A DNA stretch of 64,000 nucleotides, taken from the NCBI RefSeq assembly GCF_014192915.1, contig NZ_JACHYN010000018.1, positions 8,261-72,260 of the forward strand, given 5' to 3'. The DNA is from Azospirillum sp. OGB3. GTDB lineage: Bacteria; Pseudomonadota; Alphaproteobacteria; Azospirillales; Azospirillaceae. A model generated the notes under the pieces. That model was not told the origin of the DNA. It ran no database searches and saw nothing but the letters and a program-made list of their open reading frames with translations. Positions 16,379-25,059 of the stretch are shown here, piece by piece. Within the stretch, counting starts at the first letter, position 1; each line of letters begins with the position of its first letter. Both the position numbers and the translations under genes were made by a program.

Positions 16379-16688
16379 TTGAAGAACAAGCGCTCATCGG
16401 TTTATATTCCCAGCCTTGCGAAACGGGCGTCGGAGACAGACGGTGGGGAGCAAAAGGCTGGACTGTCTCGGCAATTATGCCCGTCATTCATGGCCGGTGA
16501 TCGTGGCCTGCCGGCGCTGCCACCATCATGCGGATCTGGATGCGGCGAAGCTGCTTATGCGCCATGGCTGGGGAGCACGTCCGGAAGATCTCCGGTTTCG
16601 GTGTGCATCCTGTGGCGCTGGCGGTCGCGATATCGCCGTCGGGCGAGAGGCTCTGCACCTCGCCTTGGACAGGAAGATTCCACCCTGA
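16379..16688 (+). pseudogene. Zinc-ribbon protein, apparently frameshifted
   Basis: A TTG at 16379 has a strong AAAGGAG 5 nt upstream, but its frame loses protein character after about 25 codons. The neighbouring frame to 16688 reads WPVIVACRRCHHHADLDAAK ... LRFRCASCGAGGRDIAV, a two-CxxC zinc ribbon. The two can be joined by a single-base shift between about 16420 and 16480. Either the gene is broken or the ribbon starts at an unusual codon. Confidence 0.45.
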
Positions 16689-16765
16689 ATCGGCTGTGAA
16701 CCGGTTCACATGGTGGGGATTTCATATCGGGGTATTTTCCGGCAGCTCATCACCGGAGAACATCA

Positions 16766-17050
16766 ATGCCAGCACCCACCGTGTTCATCGTGAACGGCCG
16801 GCGCACATCGTTGAGCCTTGAAGCGCCATTCCTCGATGCCCTGCGCGACATCGCCTGTCGGCAGGAACTCTCCGATGAAGCTCTGGTGTCGGCCATCGAA
16901 ACGGCGAACCTGAAAGCTGGTAAGCCATTCAACCTGTGCAGCGCGGTACGGGTTTTTGTTACCTGCTACTACCGCGACGCGATGATGAATGCTGAACGCC
17001 GGCGGCGCCCGCCCCAGCTCCGCCTGGTCCACTCAGCACGCTTTGGCTAA
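16766..17050 (+). CDS. Ribbon-helix-helix domain protein
   Basis: 94 residues: VFIVNGRRTSLSLEAPFLDA then LRDIACRQELSDEALVSAI, NLCSAVRVFVTCYY. This matches the RHH_4 type (beta strand, helix FLDALRDIA, helix, and a conserved NLSSALRVFVL-like motif). Small DNA-binding regulators of this type are common in alphaproteobacteria. GGAG precedes the ATG. A related protein is at 50858. It lies just upstream of the TerY-P triad but is separated by its own promoter element. Confidence 0.7.
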   Translation: MPAPTVFIVNGRRTSLSLEAPFLDALRDIACRQELSDEALVSAIETANLKAGKPFNLCSAVRVFVTCYYRDAMMNAERRRRPPQLRLVHSARFG

Positions 17051-17170
17051 CCCGCTTCCAGCTTTGACGCTGGGGGAGAATGTCGAAGTGCGATGCCGCT
17101 CCACGGCACCATCACCGTTGCGCCCTGAACACCCAGCCACACCCCTCCACTCGCGAGCCAGTCATACCCG

Positions 17171-17232
17171 CGAAAGACGATGATTTTCATCGTCTTTCGG
17201 AGGCGCGTCCAAAAAGCCGACCACGCTATGGT
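17171..17232 (+). promoter_or_regulatory. Shared palindrome-26 nt-TATGGT promoter of the TerY-P triad
   Basis: The palindrome 17171-17199 is perfect: 13-nt arms CGAAAGACGATGA and TCATCGTCTTTCG around TTT. It ends in TTTCGG; exactly 26 nt later is TATGGT (17227-17232). The first gene of the triad starts at 17290. Confidence 0.7.
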
Positions 17233-17289
17233 CTCCCCGAAGCGCGCCGCACCTTGCATCCCAGGCGGTCCGCACTCTGGAGAAATGGC

Positions 17290-17967
17290 ATGACCGGCAT
17301 TCCCGGACTTGAGGCTCAGCTCGAGGAAAACACGTCTCAGCGCACCCCCTGCGTCCTTGTTCTGGATGCATCCAGCTCCATGGACGGAAAGCGGATTCAG
17401 TCGCTGAACGAAGGGCTTCAGGCGTTCGAGGAGGCTCTGAAGGCAGACCCGGTGGCGCGTAACCGGGTTGCCGTCAGCGTCATCTGCATCGGACGCGACA
17501 ACCTCGCCCAGGTGATGACGCCGTGGACCGACGCCATGCACTTCCAAGCTCCGACCATCTACGCAAACGGCTCGACCCCGCTGGGGGCCGGCGCCCGCTT
17601 GGCCCTTTCCGAACTGGAGAGCTACAAGTCCAGCCTCCGGAACATGGGCATTCCGTACACCCGGCCATGGGTGCTGATCGTGTCCGACGGTGAGCCGACC
17701 GACGCGGATTGGGAAGACGCCGCGGCAGAGATGCGGCAAGCCGCCGTGGATAAGAAAGCCATCGTGTTCCCCCTCGCCGTCGAGGGTGCCAGCACAGGAA
17801 CACTCGCGGCCTTCAACGCCCCGGACAAGGGCGTTTTGCGGCTGCACGGCCTCGCCTTCCGCGAACTGTTCGTCTGGCTGTCGGCGAGCGTCAGCAGCGC
17901 AAGCCAAGCCGCTGCAGGCACCAGGATGCAGATCGAAGCGCCCCGCATGATCTCCATCGAGACCTGA
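17290..17967 (+). CDS. TerY-like von Willebrand factor A domain protein
   Basis: 225 residues from the ATG at 17290 (GGAG upstream). CVLVLDASSSMDGKRIQSLN holds the metal site DxSxS (residues 26-30), with Thr in GSTPLGAGARLAL and Asp in VLIVSDGEPTD completing it. This is the vWA member of the TerY-P triad (vWA, PP2C phosphatase, protein kinase), a signalling set first described beside tellurite-resistance-type stress genes. The phosphatase and kinase follow directly. Confidence 0.8.
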   Translation: MTGIPGLEAQLEENTSQRTPCVLVLDASSSMDGKRIQSLNEGLQAFEEALKADPVARNRVAVSVICIGRDNLAQVMTPWTDAMHFQAPTIYANGSTPLGAGARLALSELESYKSSLRNMGIPYTRPWVLIVSDGEPTDADWEDAAAEMRQAAVDKKAIVFPLAVEGASTGTLAAFNAPDKGVLRLHGLAFRELFVWLSASVSSASQAAAGTRMQIEAPRMISIET

Positions 17968-17972
17968 CCACG

Positions 17973-18767
17973 ATGGCCAGCCCCACACCGGCCCATCGGG
18001 TCACCGGGACGGAGAGGCCACCTTGGCGCGTCGTTGGCGCCTCGGTGGTCGGGCCGTCCCATGTCCATTCCGGACTCCCGAACCAGGACGCCTATGCGTT
18101 CGAGATCGTGGACGGATCGCTGGCCGTCGTGGTCTGCGACGGAGCCGGCAGCGCCGCAGCAGCCGAGGTGGGGGCGGGGCTCATGGCTCACGCCCTGCTG
18201 GACAACTTGCGGAGCATGTCCAAGCCGGCCGGCGGGGCGCCGGCGATGCGGGCGGCTAAAGCCGTTCGTGACGCGCGGCGACGCCTGGAGATCGAAGCAG
18301 CCTGTGCTGGGCGGCCCCTCGCCGATTATCACACCACCGTCGTCGCGGTCATCCTCAACCCTGAGGGCGAGGGCTTTGCGCTCCACATCGGCGATGGCGC
18401 TCTCGCCGCCAGCACGGGCCTCGCCGTCGACGGCGCCGCGGAGTGGAGGGGTGCGTCCGTTTCGGGACCAGAAAACGGGGAGTTCGCCAACGAGACGTTT
18501 TTCGTCACCCAAGACGTCTGGGCCGATCATCTGCGTGTGACGGCGCTGAGCGGCGTCACCAGCATCCTACTCATGACCGATGGTGCGGCCGGCTTCGCCC
18601 TTCATGCGGACGGGAGCCTGAAGGCGGGCTTCTGCGAAGTGGTGGATCGTCACCTGCGCGAGGTCACTCCCACCGACGGGGCTCAAGCGCTGGCGGTTTC
18701 TCTGTCCTCGGAAAAGGCAACCCTGAATCCAGACGATAAGACGCTGGTTTGGGCGCGGAGGTCCTGA
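17973..18767 (+). CDS. PP2C-type protein phosphatase of the TerY-P triad
   Basis: 264 residues. HSGLPNQDAYAFEIVDGS and AVVVCDGAGSAAAAEVGA give the first metal-binding Asp pair, LLMTDGAAGF the next, and the final PDDKTLVWA the last Asp. It starts 5 nt after the vWA gene; its stop overlaps the kinase start (TGATG). It should reverse phosphorylation by the neighbouring kinase. Confidence 0.85.
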   Translation: MASPTPAHRVTGTERPPWRVVGASVVGPSHVHSGLPNQDAYAFEIVDGSLAVVVCDGAGSAAAAEVGAGLMAHALLDNLRSMSKPAGGAPAMRAAKAVRDARRRLEIEAACAGRPLADYHTTVVAVILNPEGEGFALHIGDGALAASTGLAVDGAAEWRGASVSGPENGEFANETFFVTQDVWADHLRVTALSGVTSILLMTDGAAGFALHADGSLKAGFCEVVDRHLREVTPTDGAQALAVSLSSEKATLNPDDKTLVWARRS

Positions 18768-20668
18768 TGCAGCTGTTTCTCCATGACGGCTCTGGATCTC
18801 CCCAGCAGCCCGTCACGGTGCAGACCGGCCAGATCGGGGCGGGCGGCGCTGGGAGCGTCCGTCGTGTCGTCGGCGACGATCGCCATGTCGTCAAGCTCTA
18901 TCACAAGCCGAACGACGAGATTGCGGGCAAAGTCGCCGCGATGCTAGACGCGGCGCCAAAGCAGGCCGTCGTACAGCACAACGGCGCCGATGTAGTGGAG
19001 CTGGCCTGGCCCAACGCCCTTGTGAGAGACAGTGCAGGGCGGTTCGTTGGCTACCGTATGCGCCGTGTGGACTTGGCCAGCGCCACCACGCTCGAAGAGC
19101 TTCTCACCCGTGCGGCGCGCAACCAAGCCGGCCACCGCGATGACCTTGGCTTCCGGCTTTTCGTTGCCCGTAACCTCGCTTCCGTCGCCGCCGAGATCCA
19201 TGCCGCCGGCCACGCCATCATCGACCTGAAGCCGCCCAACGTCCTGGTCTATCGCGACAGCGGGTTCATCGGCTTGATCGATTGCGACGGATTTTCCATC
19301 CGCAGCCGCACCGACACCTATCCCGCCGAGATGTTCACCATCGAATATCTCGCACCGGAGGGACATTCATCCACACCCGGGCGGCTCGGTGTCGAGCAGG
19401 ATGCATTCGCGTTCGCCGTGATCGCGTTCCAGCTCCTGAACGAAGGCATCCACCCGTTCCAGGGCAGACCGGGACCCGCGGCGCGTGAGAGCGACCCGAC
19501 CGACATCGCCGGGGCCATTGTCGCCGGAATCTACCCGTACCGGAACGATCATCCCGAAACCCGGAAGGTGCCCACCGTCCAGAGCATACACCGGGGGTTT
19601 CCGCCAGCGCTTCAAGCCGCCTTCGACAGAGCCTTCATCAAGCGGTCGACGGACCGACCGAGCATGGCCGAATGGAGCGACTTGCTCGACGCGCTCACCA
19701 GTCAGGTGAAGACCTGCTCCGTCAATCCGGAACATCAATACCTTGGCGACAACTGCGCCTACTGCGCGCGGGAGCGGGAACGCACGGCCGAGAAGTCACG
19801 GCAACGCGCCGCTCCGCCCCCACCGGTCAGCAAGCCATCCAAACCGCCGCGCCCCCAGCCCGCAGTCCAACCAGCATCCGTCTTCGCAGCGCCGACCGGC
19901 GGCGCGGCCCGGACACGTCCGGGCACGAACCCCAGGCCATTCGTCGTGGTGAGCAACCAGACGCCACCCGCCACGGGGTCCATCAGCGCATTGATTGTGC
20001 TGGGTGGCGCGGGCATGTTCGTTCTTTTCGGGCTTGGATTTTATTATGCTTCTACTGATCGCTCCTCACCCTCCAACGACACGCATGTTCCGCGCTCCCG
20101 GCAGGTCATGACGGCGTTTGGAGGAGCGACGGTCCATTCGCCCGACAGCGGCGAGGTGCTGAGCACGCTATCCGGGGGAAAGCTCGTCCCTATCGCCGAT
20201 GGCCGGTTCTGCGGCCTTCCGGCTGACAAGCCGGTGGGCATCCGGCTTCCTGATGGACGCGTGGGCGTCGTCTCGCTGGACTCGTTGTCCACCCGGGACG
20301 CCCGGCGACTGACCAGCTATTGCCTCAACTCTCCGACCGACGCGCGGCGCTCCCCGAAGAATATGCAATCGGCCGACATGGTTGAGAACGAAGCTGCCCC
20401 TGCAAAGCCCGCCCAGGAACGACGGCGTGGCATGCAGGTTCTGGTCGAGGCCGGAGTGGCCCCGGTCTTTGATGCGAACCGCCAGACCGTGATAGCGCGC
20501 CTGCCAGGGAACACCTTGGTGGACTTGGCCGATGAGAAGGCTTGCGGATACAGATGGAGCTCGTCCGTCTCGGTCGCCAAGGTACGGCTGGCCGACGGGC
20601 GAGAGGGCTTCCTGTCTTATGACTCGATGTCGTCCCGCGACCGATCCCGCCTGTCCACTTGCACCTGA
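18767..20668 (+). CDS. Membrane-anchored Ser/Thr protein kinase of the TerY-P triad
   Basis: 633 residues. Kinase domain: glycine loop GAGGAGS, Lys43 in HVVKLYHK, catalytic Asp153 in IIDLKPPNVL, and DCDGF (172-176) as DFG equivalent. Then a zinc knuckle (CSVNPEHQYLGDNCAYC), a Pro-rich linker, one membrane segment (SALIVLGGAGMFVLFGLGFY) and two similar periplasmic-side repeats of ~75 residues ending in LSTRDARRLTSYC and MSSRDRSRLSTC, possibly SH3-like. The start codon at 18767 overlaps the phosphatase stop. Confidence 0.85.
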   Translation: MQLFLHDGSGSPQQPVTVQTGQIGAGGAGSVRRVVGDDRHVVKLYHKPNDEIAGKVAAMLDAAPKQAVVQHNGADVVELAWPNALVRDSAGRFVGYRMRRVDLASATTLEELLTRAARNQAGHRDDLGFRLFVARNLASVAAEIHAAGHAIIDLKPPNVLVYRDSGFIGLIDCDGFSIRSRTDTYPAEMFTIEYLAPEGHSSTPGRLGVEQDAFAFAVIAFQLLNEGIHPFQGRPGPAARESDPTDIAGAIVAGIYPYRNDHPETRKVPTVQSIHRGFPPALQAAFDRAFIKRSTDRPSMAEWSDLLDALTSQVKTCSVNPEHQYLGDNCAYCARERERTAEKSRQRAAPPPPVSKPSKPPRPQPAVQPASVFAAPTGGAARTRPGTNPRPFVVVSNQTPPATGSISALIVLGGAGMFVLFGLGFYYASTDRSSPSNDTHVPRSRQVMTAFGGATVHSPDSGEVLSTLSGGKLVPIADGRFCGLPADKPVGIRLPDGRVGVVSLDSLSTRDARRLTSYCLNSPTDARRSPKNMQSADMVENEAAPAKPAQERRRGMQVLVEAGVAPVFDANRQTVIARLPGNTLVDLADEKACGYRWSSSVSVAKVRLADGREGFLSYDSMSSRDRSRLSTCT

Positions 20669-21067
20669 CAACGCGGCGGGGCGGAAGCAGGGCAGGCGAC
20701 CACCTTTTATGCCCCACAAGGCATCGGTGCTGCATGCCGTGATCTCGCAGATTCGGTCCAGTGAGACCAGATAGGCCCAGGCAAACCGCCGCGGCGCGAC
20801 GCGACCACAGGCGGCTCCTCCAAATCGTCACGTGCGATCTGGTGGCTCAGGCCACCATAGCCAAGATCGTCATGGTGAGGACCCGGTGCCGTCCTGACGA
20901 GGGCAGCGCGCCGGTGCCTTTGGCAACACACTCTTCGTCATGCTTCGACATCAAGGAGTACAGCAAGGCAATCCGAAAACATGCGCCCTGTACGATATTA
21001 AGTGTTGATGCGCCCTGTACGATATGACAGGATGGGAAGCATCCCCACACTGCATCGGTTCCCCAAC
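20669..21067 (+). promoter_or_regulatory. Gene-free stretch with a doubled GCGCCCTGTACGATAT motif
   Basis: No convincing gene. ATGCGCCCTGTACGATAT occurs at 20981-20998 and again at 21008-21025, 27 nt apart. The same sequence stands at 57754-57771 before the DndC-like gene. In both places the last TACGATAT lies 42-43 nt before the probable start codon (21068 and 57813), so it is likely a promoter or operator shared by the two genes. Confidence 0.55.
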
Positions 21068-22543
21068 ATGCACATCGCCCACGCCCGCATAGGCATCACC
21101 AAGGGTAAGCCCCGGCTTTGGCTTGAAGGACCGCGCCTGTCGCTCGTCGCCTTTGAACCCGGTTCCCGTTTTCACCTCCGCACCGACGCCGCAGCCCGCA
21201 AACTCATCCTCGAACTGCGTCCGGATGGGGAGCGCACGGTCAGCAGCCGCACCCGTCGCTTCGGCGGCGTCATCCGACCCATCATTGACCTTGCCGGGGC
21301 CATTCTGGACCGTGTGTTCGGCGGCGCGGAGAAGGTGCGCGTCATCTACCGCGAGCGCGAGATCGAGGTGACACTGCCGCCGCTTGCGGTGGCTCAGGCC
21401 GAGCGTGAACAGGATCTGCGCGAGCGCCTGAGCGCTGGCCGCCCGCTGTCCGTCGGGACCCTGTGCATCGGTGCCGGCATCATCGACCATGCCATCCACA
21501 CCGGTCTGCACGAGGCGGGCATCGCGACCGAAACGGCGCTGGCCGTGGACATCGACCCCGAAGGCCTCGACGTGGCCGTCACCGCCAACCCGGCGACCAG
21601 GGGCTGCCGGATGAGCATTGAAGCGAGCCTCGACGAGATCGAGCCCGAGATCATGCCGAAGCTTTCCGTCCTCCTGGCCGGGCTGCCTTGCACAGCGGCG
21701 AGTGTCGCCGGACGGGCGCGCAAGCGCCTTACCATGCCGGAAGCGGACGAGCAGGCAGGGCACCTTTGCCACGCATACCTCACGCTTCTGCGCGCATCCG
21801 CTGCCGCGGTCACCGCGATCGAGAATGTGCCGCAATACTCCTCCACCGCTTCCGCCGCGATTATCCGCACGCAGCTTAAGCGCCTGGGGTACCGGGTTTT
21901 TGAAGTCCCGCTTTTCGGGCTGGATTTTGGAGCCATCGAAGCCCGTCGGCGTTGGACGCTGATCGGCATCAGTGAGGGGCTGGCGCCGGAGGCCTTCGTG
22001 GTGCCGGCGGAACCCGGTCCGGCCCGCCGGCTGGGGGACATCCTTGAAGATGTGCCCCCAGGCGACCCGCGCTGGCAGGATCATGCCTATCTGGACCGGC
22101 ACGCCGAGGCACAGGCCGCCAAGGGGAACAGCTTCAAACGCAACATCGTGACCGTCGACAATGCCACCGTCGGTACGATCGGGCGGTCATACTGGAAACA
22201 CAGAACCAGCGAACCGTCCATCCGAGCACCTCACGACCCGGCGCTGTCCCGATTGCTCACCCCGGCGGAGCACGCTGCGGTCAAGTCCATCCCCGACGAT
22301 CTCGCCGCCGCCATCATCGAGGGCCGCTCCGCCACCGCCGCTCACGAACTGCTGGGGCAGGGCGCCGTTTGGAGTTGCTTCCGCGCTCTTGGCCGGGCTC
22401 TCGGAAAGGTGCTCGCACCGCTGGCCACGGCCAACTTAGTGCCTCTCACGCCCAGGCTCCAGGCGCCGCGCTCACCGCTTCGCCGCACGGCTCGCCCCAC
22501 CAAGCCGGCTGCCGACTGCGGCCAGCTTGCGCTCGCTCTGTGA
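21068..22543 (+). CDS. DNA (cytosine-5) methyltransferase
   Basis: 491 residues from 21068. An N-terminal ~130-residue unknown domain precedes the C5 core: motif I-like VGTLCIGAGIIDHAI, motif IV AGLPCTAASV with catalytic Cys208, motif VI ENVPQY (Glu242), motif VIII-like RRRWTLIGI. It methylates cytosine C5 in DNA. The C-terminal tail ends GQLALAL, which fits the hexapeptide type of sliding-clamp binding motif. The start 21068 gives the same distance to the TACGATAT motif as in the DndC-like gene; 21032 is possible. No restriction enzyme is nearby, so it is an orphan methyltransferase. Confidence 0.8.
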   Translation: MHIAHARIGITKGKPRLWLEGPRLSLVAFEPGSRFHLRTDAAARKLILELRPDGERTVSSRTRRFGGVIRPIIDLAGAILDRVFGGAEKVRVIYREREIEVTLPPLAVAQAEREQDLRERLSAGRPLSVGTLCIGAGIIDHAIHTGLHEAGIATETALAVDIDPEGLDVAVTANPATRGCRMSIEASLDEIEPEIMPKLSVLLAGLPCTAASVAGRARKRLTMPEADEQAGHLCHAYLTLLRASAAAVTAIENVPQYSSTASAAIIRTQLKRLGYRVFEVPLFGLDFGAIEARRRWTLIGISEGLAPEAFVVPAEPGPARRLGDILEDVPPGDPRWQDHAYLDRHAEAQAAKGNSFKRNIVTVDNATVGTIGRSYWKHRTSEPSIRAPHDPALSRLLTPAEHAAVKSIPDDLAAAIIEGRSATAAHELLGQGAVWSCFRALGRALGKVLAPLATANLVPLTPRLQAPRSPLRRTARPTKPAADCGQLALAL

Positions 22544-22554
22544 GGGAGAGGATC

Positions 22555-23064
22555 ATGCCGTTTTCTCCGAATTCCATCTCCGACGCCGGCTGGAAGACCG
22601 TTGAAGAAGCCCGGGCAAAGCTCGGGCTCCCCGACGCCGACGCGCTCTACAAGCAACTCGAGCGCTCCGTGCACCGCCTTCAGGCGCTGCTTGACGGCGC
22701 CGGCGGGCGCCGCTTCACCCTCACCCTTCCATGGCCGGGGGAAAGTCGCTGGTACATCTTCATGGGCTTCTGCGACCCAATGGTGCCCGCAAGCGAGATG
22801 GTGTCGGTGACGCTGGACGATTTGCTGGAGCCGCGCACCAAACTCGTCGAGCACCTTGTGGCTCTTGGCGAAGCCATCCTGCAGGCCACTCAGGTCGCTC
22901 CGGCTTCTCAGACATCCATCCCGCCGGCCAAAGCCGCATCCGCGCCCCAGAGGGCCTCGCAGCGCGCGCAAGCCAACATCAAGCCGGTGTCGCGTCCGAT
23001 CGCTGCGGTGGAGCCTTCCGTGGCGTCGATGATGAACACCAGCCAGTTCGCTCTTGCTCTGTGA
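22555..23064 (+). CDS. Hypothetical partner protein ending in a clamp-binding-like tail
   Basis: 169 residues, 11 nt after the C5 methyltransferase. A helical start (WKTVEEARAKLGLPDADALY) and a beta stretch (FTLTLPWPGESRWYIFMGF) form a compact domain; a long Ala/Ser/Pro-rich linker leads to SQFALAL at the end, again resembling a clamp-binding hexapeptide. Not recognised. It sits between a C5 and an N4/N6 methyltransferase; another unknown protein with a clamp-like tail holds the same place at 54720. Confidence 0.6.
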   Translation: MPFSPNSISDAGWKTVEEARAKLGLPDADALYKQLERSVHRLQALLDGAGGRRFTLTLPWPGESRWYIFMGFCDPMVPASEMVSVTLDDLLEPRTKLVEHLVALGEAILQATQVAPASQTSIPPAKAASAPQRASQRAQANIKPVSRPIAAVEPSVASMMNTSQFALAL

Positions 23065-23075
23065 GGAATCGACCC

Positions 23076-24275
23076 ATGAAAAGCCGCACCACGCAGAGCC
23101 AGCTTTTGCTTCCCCTGCTTGAAGTCCTTGAGGATGCCCCCAGAGGCATGACCGCGGCACAGGCCGTGAGCGCTGTCGCCGACCATCTGAACCTGTCCGA
23201 GGAGCGCCGCCGGGAAACCATCGAACTGCCCTCCGGCACCTACCGCTCGCTCGACCGGGATATCCGATGGTGCCGTCAGAAGGCCGTCCTCGCCGGGCAC
23301 GTGGACGGGTCGGTCAGGAACCTCTGGCGTCTCACGCCGAAGGGCAAACGAGACCTTCGCTTCGCCATGCCCGGCATCGTGGTCACGGTCTTCGAAACGG
23401 CGAATGGCGCGGCGGTCTGGGCACAGGCCGAAAGCGCGTTCGGCCACATCGAGGATCGATCCCTCAATTTGATCTGTACGAGCCCACCGTATCCGATCCG
23501 CACGGTCAAGGACTACCAGACGGTAGACGATGTCGGCTCGTATCTGGATTGGCTGACCGGGCTTGCCCGCGAGTTCCATCGCTGCCTCACACCCGATGGC
23601 TCGCTGATCCTGAACCTCGGGGATGCATGGCAACCGGGTAGGCCGACGCTCAGCCTTTATCAGGAGCGCCTCATCCTGAAGCTAGTGGACGATCTCGGCT
23701 TCCACGTCGCCCAGCGCTGCCATTGGCATAACCCGGCGGCCCTGCCATCGCCAGCGCAGTGGGTCACGGTCAAGCGGGTCCGGCTGGCGCAGAAGGTGGA
23801 AAGCCTCTGGTGGCTGTCCCGGTCGGACTCCCCGAAGGCCAACAACCGACACTGCCTCCAGCCGTACAGCGAAGCCATGCAGAACCGCTTGGCGAAGGGG
23901 GGCGAGAAGGGAGCCGCGCGGCCGTCCGGGCACGTCCTGGCTCAAGGCGCCTTCGGGGCCGACAACGGGGGAAGCATCATGTCAAACCTCGTCATCGCCC
24001 CCAACACCGCCTCGAACAGCCCCTACCAGCGCTACTGCCGCGACCATGGGCTGCCCGCTCATCCTGCGCGCTTCCCCGACGCGATCGTCGAGCCGTTCAT
24101 CAAGCTCACCACGGATCCAGGGGACACGGTGTGCGACCCCTTTGCGGGCAGCCTCACGACGGCGGCCGTCGCAGAGCGCCTGCAGCGCCGGTGGATCGCC
24201 ATCGAGCAGAGCCTGACCTACCTGCGGGGTGGCGCTGGCCGGTTCGAGCCCGATGGGCTCCACGTCGCCGCATGA
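23076..24275 (+). CDS. Site-specific DNA methyltransferase, N4/N6 type, with N-terminal winged helix
   Basis: 399 residues. The N-terminal ~100 residues (QLLLPLLEVLEDAPRGMTAA ... GTYRSLDRDIRW) resemble the Mrr-type winged helix. Motif IV TSPPYP is at 135-140 and the SAM-binding DPFAGS near residue 345, i.e. beta-class order. TSPPY with this order fits N4-cytosine methylation, although N6-adenine cannot be excluded. GAGGAA precedes the ATG at 23076. A homologue is at 55607. Confidence 0.8.
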   Translation: MKSRTTQSQLLLPLLEVLEDAPRGMTAAQAVSAVADHLNLSEERRRETIELPSGTYRSLDRDIRWCRQKAVLAGHVDGSVRNLWRLTPKGKRDLRFAMPGIVVTVFETANGAAVWAQAESAFGHIEDRSLNLICTSPPYPIRTVKDYQTVDDVGSYLDWLTGLAREFHRCLTPDGSLILNLGDAWQPGRPTLSLYQERLILKLVDDLGFHVAQRCHWHNPAALPSPAQWVTVKRVRLAQKVESLWWLSRSDSPKANNRHCLQPYSEAMQNRLAKGGEKGAARPSGHVLAQGAFGADNGGSIMSNLVIAPNTASNSPYQRYCRDHGLPAHPARFPDAIVEPFIKLTTDPGDTVCDPFAGSLTTAAVAERLQRRWIAIEQSLTYLRGGAGRFEPDGLHVAA

Positions 24276-24288
24276 TACGGAGGGAACC

Positions 24289-24522
24289 ATGAAGGCCCGT
24301 GGCATTCTCAACGGTCCGCGCTCTCGAGTGTCTGTTTCTGACGCCGGAGCGCAATGTCCCTCCTTCCCATGGCGTCTAACCTGCACCGGCTTTGGCGGGA
24401 ACTTGAAGCGCCGCTTTGCCAATCCCGTCGCCGCGGTGGAGCGCGCCCGCCGAGTGGCGCGCACCCTGCGTGCCGATGGTGCCTCTGTCCTCGTGGAGAT
24501 CGCCGATGCTGCCCGCTCGTAA
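24289..24522 (+). CDS. Small basic hypothetical protein
   Basis: 77 residues, starts 13 nt after the methyltransferase with GGAGG 6 nt before the ATG. Basic and helical in the second half (NPVAAVERARRVARTLRADG). Not recognised. Its last 17 nt overlap the next gene, so the two are coupled. Confidence 0.55.
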   Translation: MKARGILNGPRSRVSVSDAGAQCPSFPWRLTCTGFGGNLKRRFANPVAAVERARRVARTLRADGASVLVEIADAARS

Positions 24523-24925
24523 CGTCCACTCCCAGACGACCGCAACCAGCTTCGTTCCGCCGCAGCCGCCGCAGCCGTCGGCGCTGGCGCAGGTCCTCCC
24601 ATTCCGCCGACCGATCCGCTGGTCTGCGCCGCGCCTTGACGATCTTGCCCGCCTCGCCCTCGATCTGGCCCGGGAGGACAAGGTAACCTTCACCGCCCAC
24701 GCCTTCAGTGACCGCATGTCGGAGCGCGACATCGGTGAAGTCGAGGCTCTGGAGATCATCCTCAGGGGCACTCCCTACAAGTTTGAGGCCGGCGCCGCCG
24801 CCGGCGAATGGCGGGTGAACTTCAGCCGCCGGGTCGGTGGCCGCGACGCCGCGGTGGCTGTGAGCCTGGCGCAGGGACGTCTTCAAGCCAAGGTGGTCAC
24901 AGTCATGTGGCTCGACCGCCGATAG
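24506..24925 (+). CDS. DUF4258-like protein
   Basis: 139 residues from the ATG at 24506, inside the end of the previous gene. After a Pro-rich leader, VTFTAHAFSDRMSERDIGEV, AGEWRVNFSRRVGGRDAAVA and VVTVMWLD match the DUF4258 fold (a small RelE/BrnT-like RNase-related fold). It could be the toxin-like half of a pair with the preceding small protein, but no antitoxin signature is seen. Confidence 0.55.
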   Translation: MLPARNVHSQTTATSFVPPQPPQPSALAQVLPFRRPIRWSAPRLDDLARLALDLAREDKVTFTAHAFSDRMSERDIGEVEALEIILRGTPYKFEAGAAAGEWRVNFSRRVGGRDAAVAVSLAQGRLQAKVVTVMWLDRR

Positions 24926-24971
24926 CCCACCCCCTGGTTAGGCCATTCCGCGCCCGATCGCGGTGACGCAC

Positions 24972-25033
24972 CGAAAGACGGTGAAAAGCATTGCCTTTCA
25001 GCGGCGCGGCGGCGGAGGCGACGCTGCTAGATT
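24972..25033 (+). promoter_or_regulatory. Shared palindrome-26 nt-TAGATT promoter of the HD-GYP gene
   Basis: Palindrome 24972-25000 (CGAAAGACGGTGA / GCATTGCCTTTCA, imperfect) ends in TTTCAG; exactly 26 nt later is TAGATT (25028-25033). The HD-GYP start codon is at 25060. Confidence 0.6.
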
Positions 25034-25059
25034 CCCCCCGGAAAACAGACGGGGGCTCC

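Noticed and set aside
20669..21067. Short ORFs in this stretch
   Set aside because: They have no ribosome binding site or recognisable features; the repeated promoter-like motif is a better explanation.
23076..23130. Clamp-binding motif QLLLPL at the N-terminus of the N4/N6 methyltransferases
   Set aside because: The match to QLxLxL is real, but this is the first helix of the Mrr-like winged helix, so it is probably structural.
24289..24925. Classical toxin-antitoxin pair
   Set aside because: The DUF4258-like fold and overlap are suggestive, but the first small protein has no antitoxin DNA-binding signature, so I left it as hypothetical.
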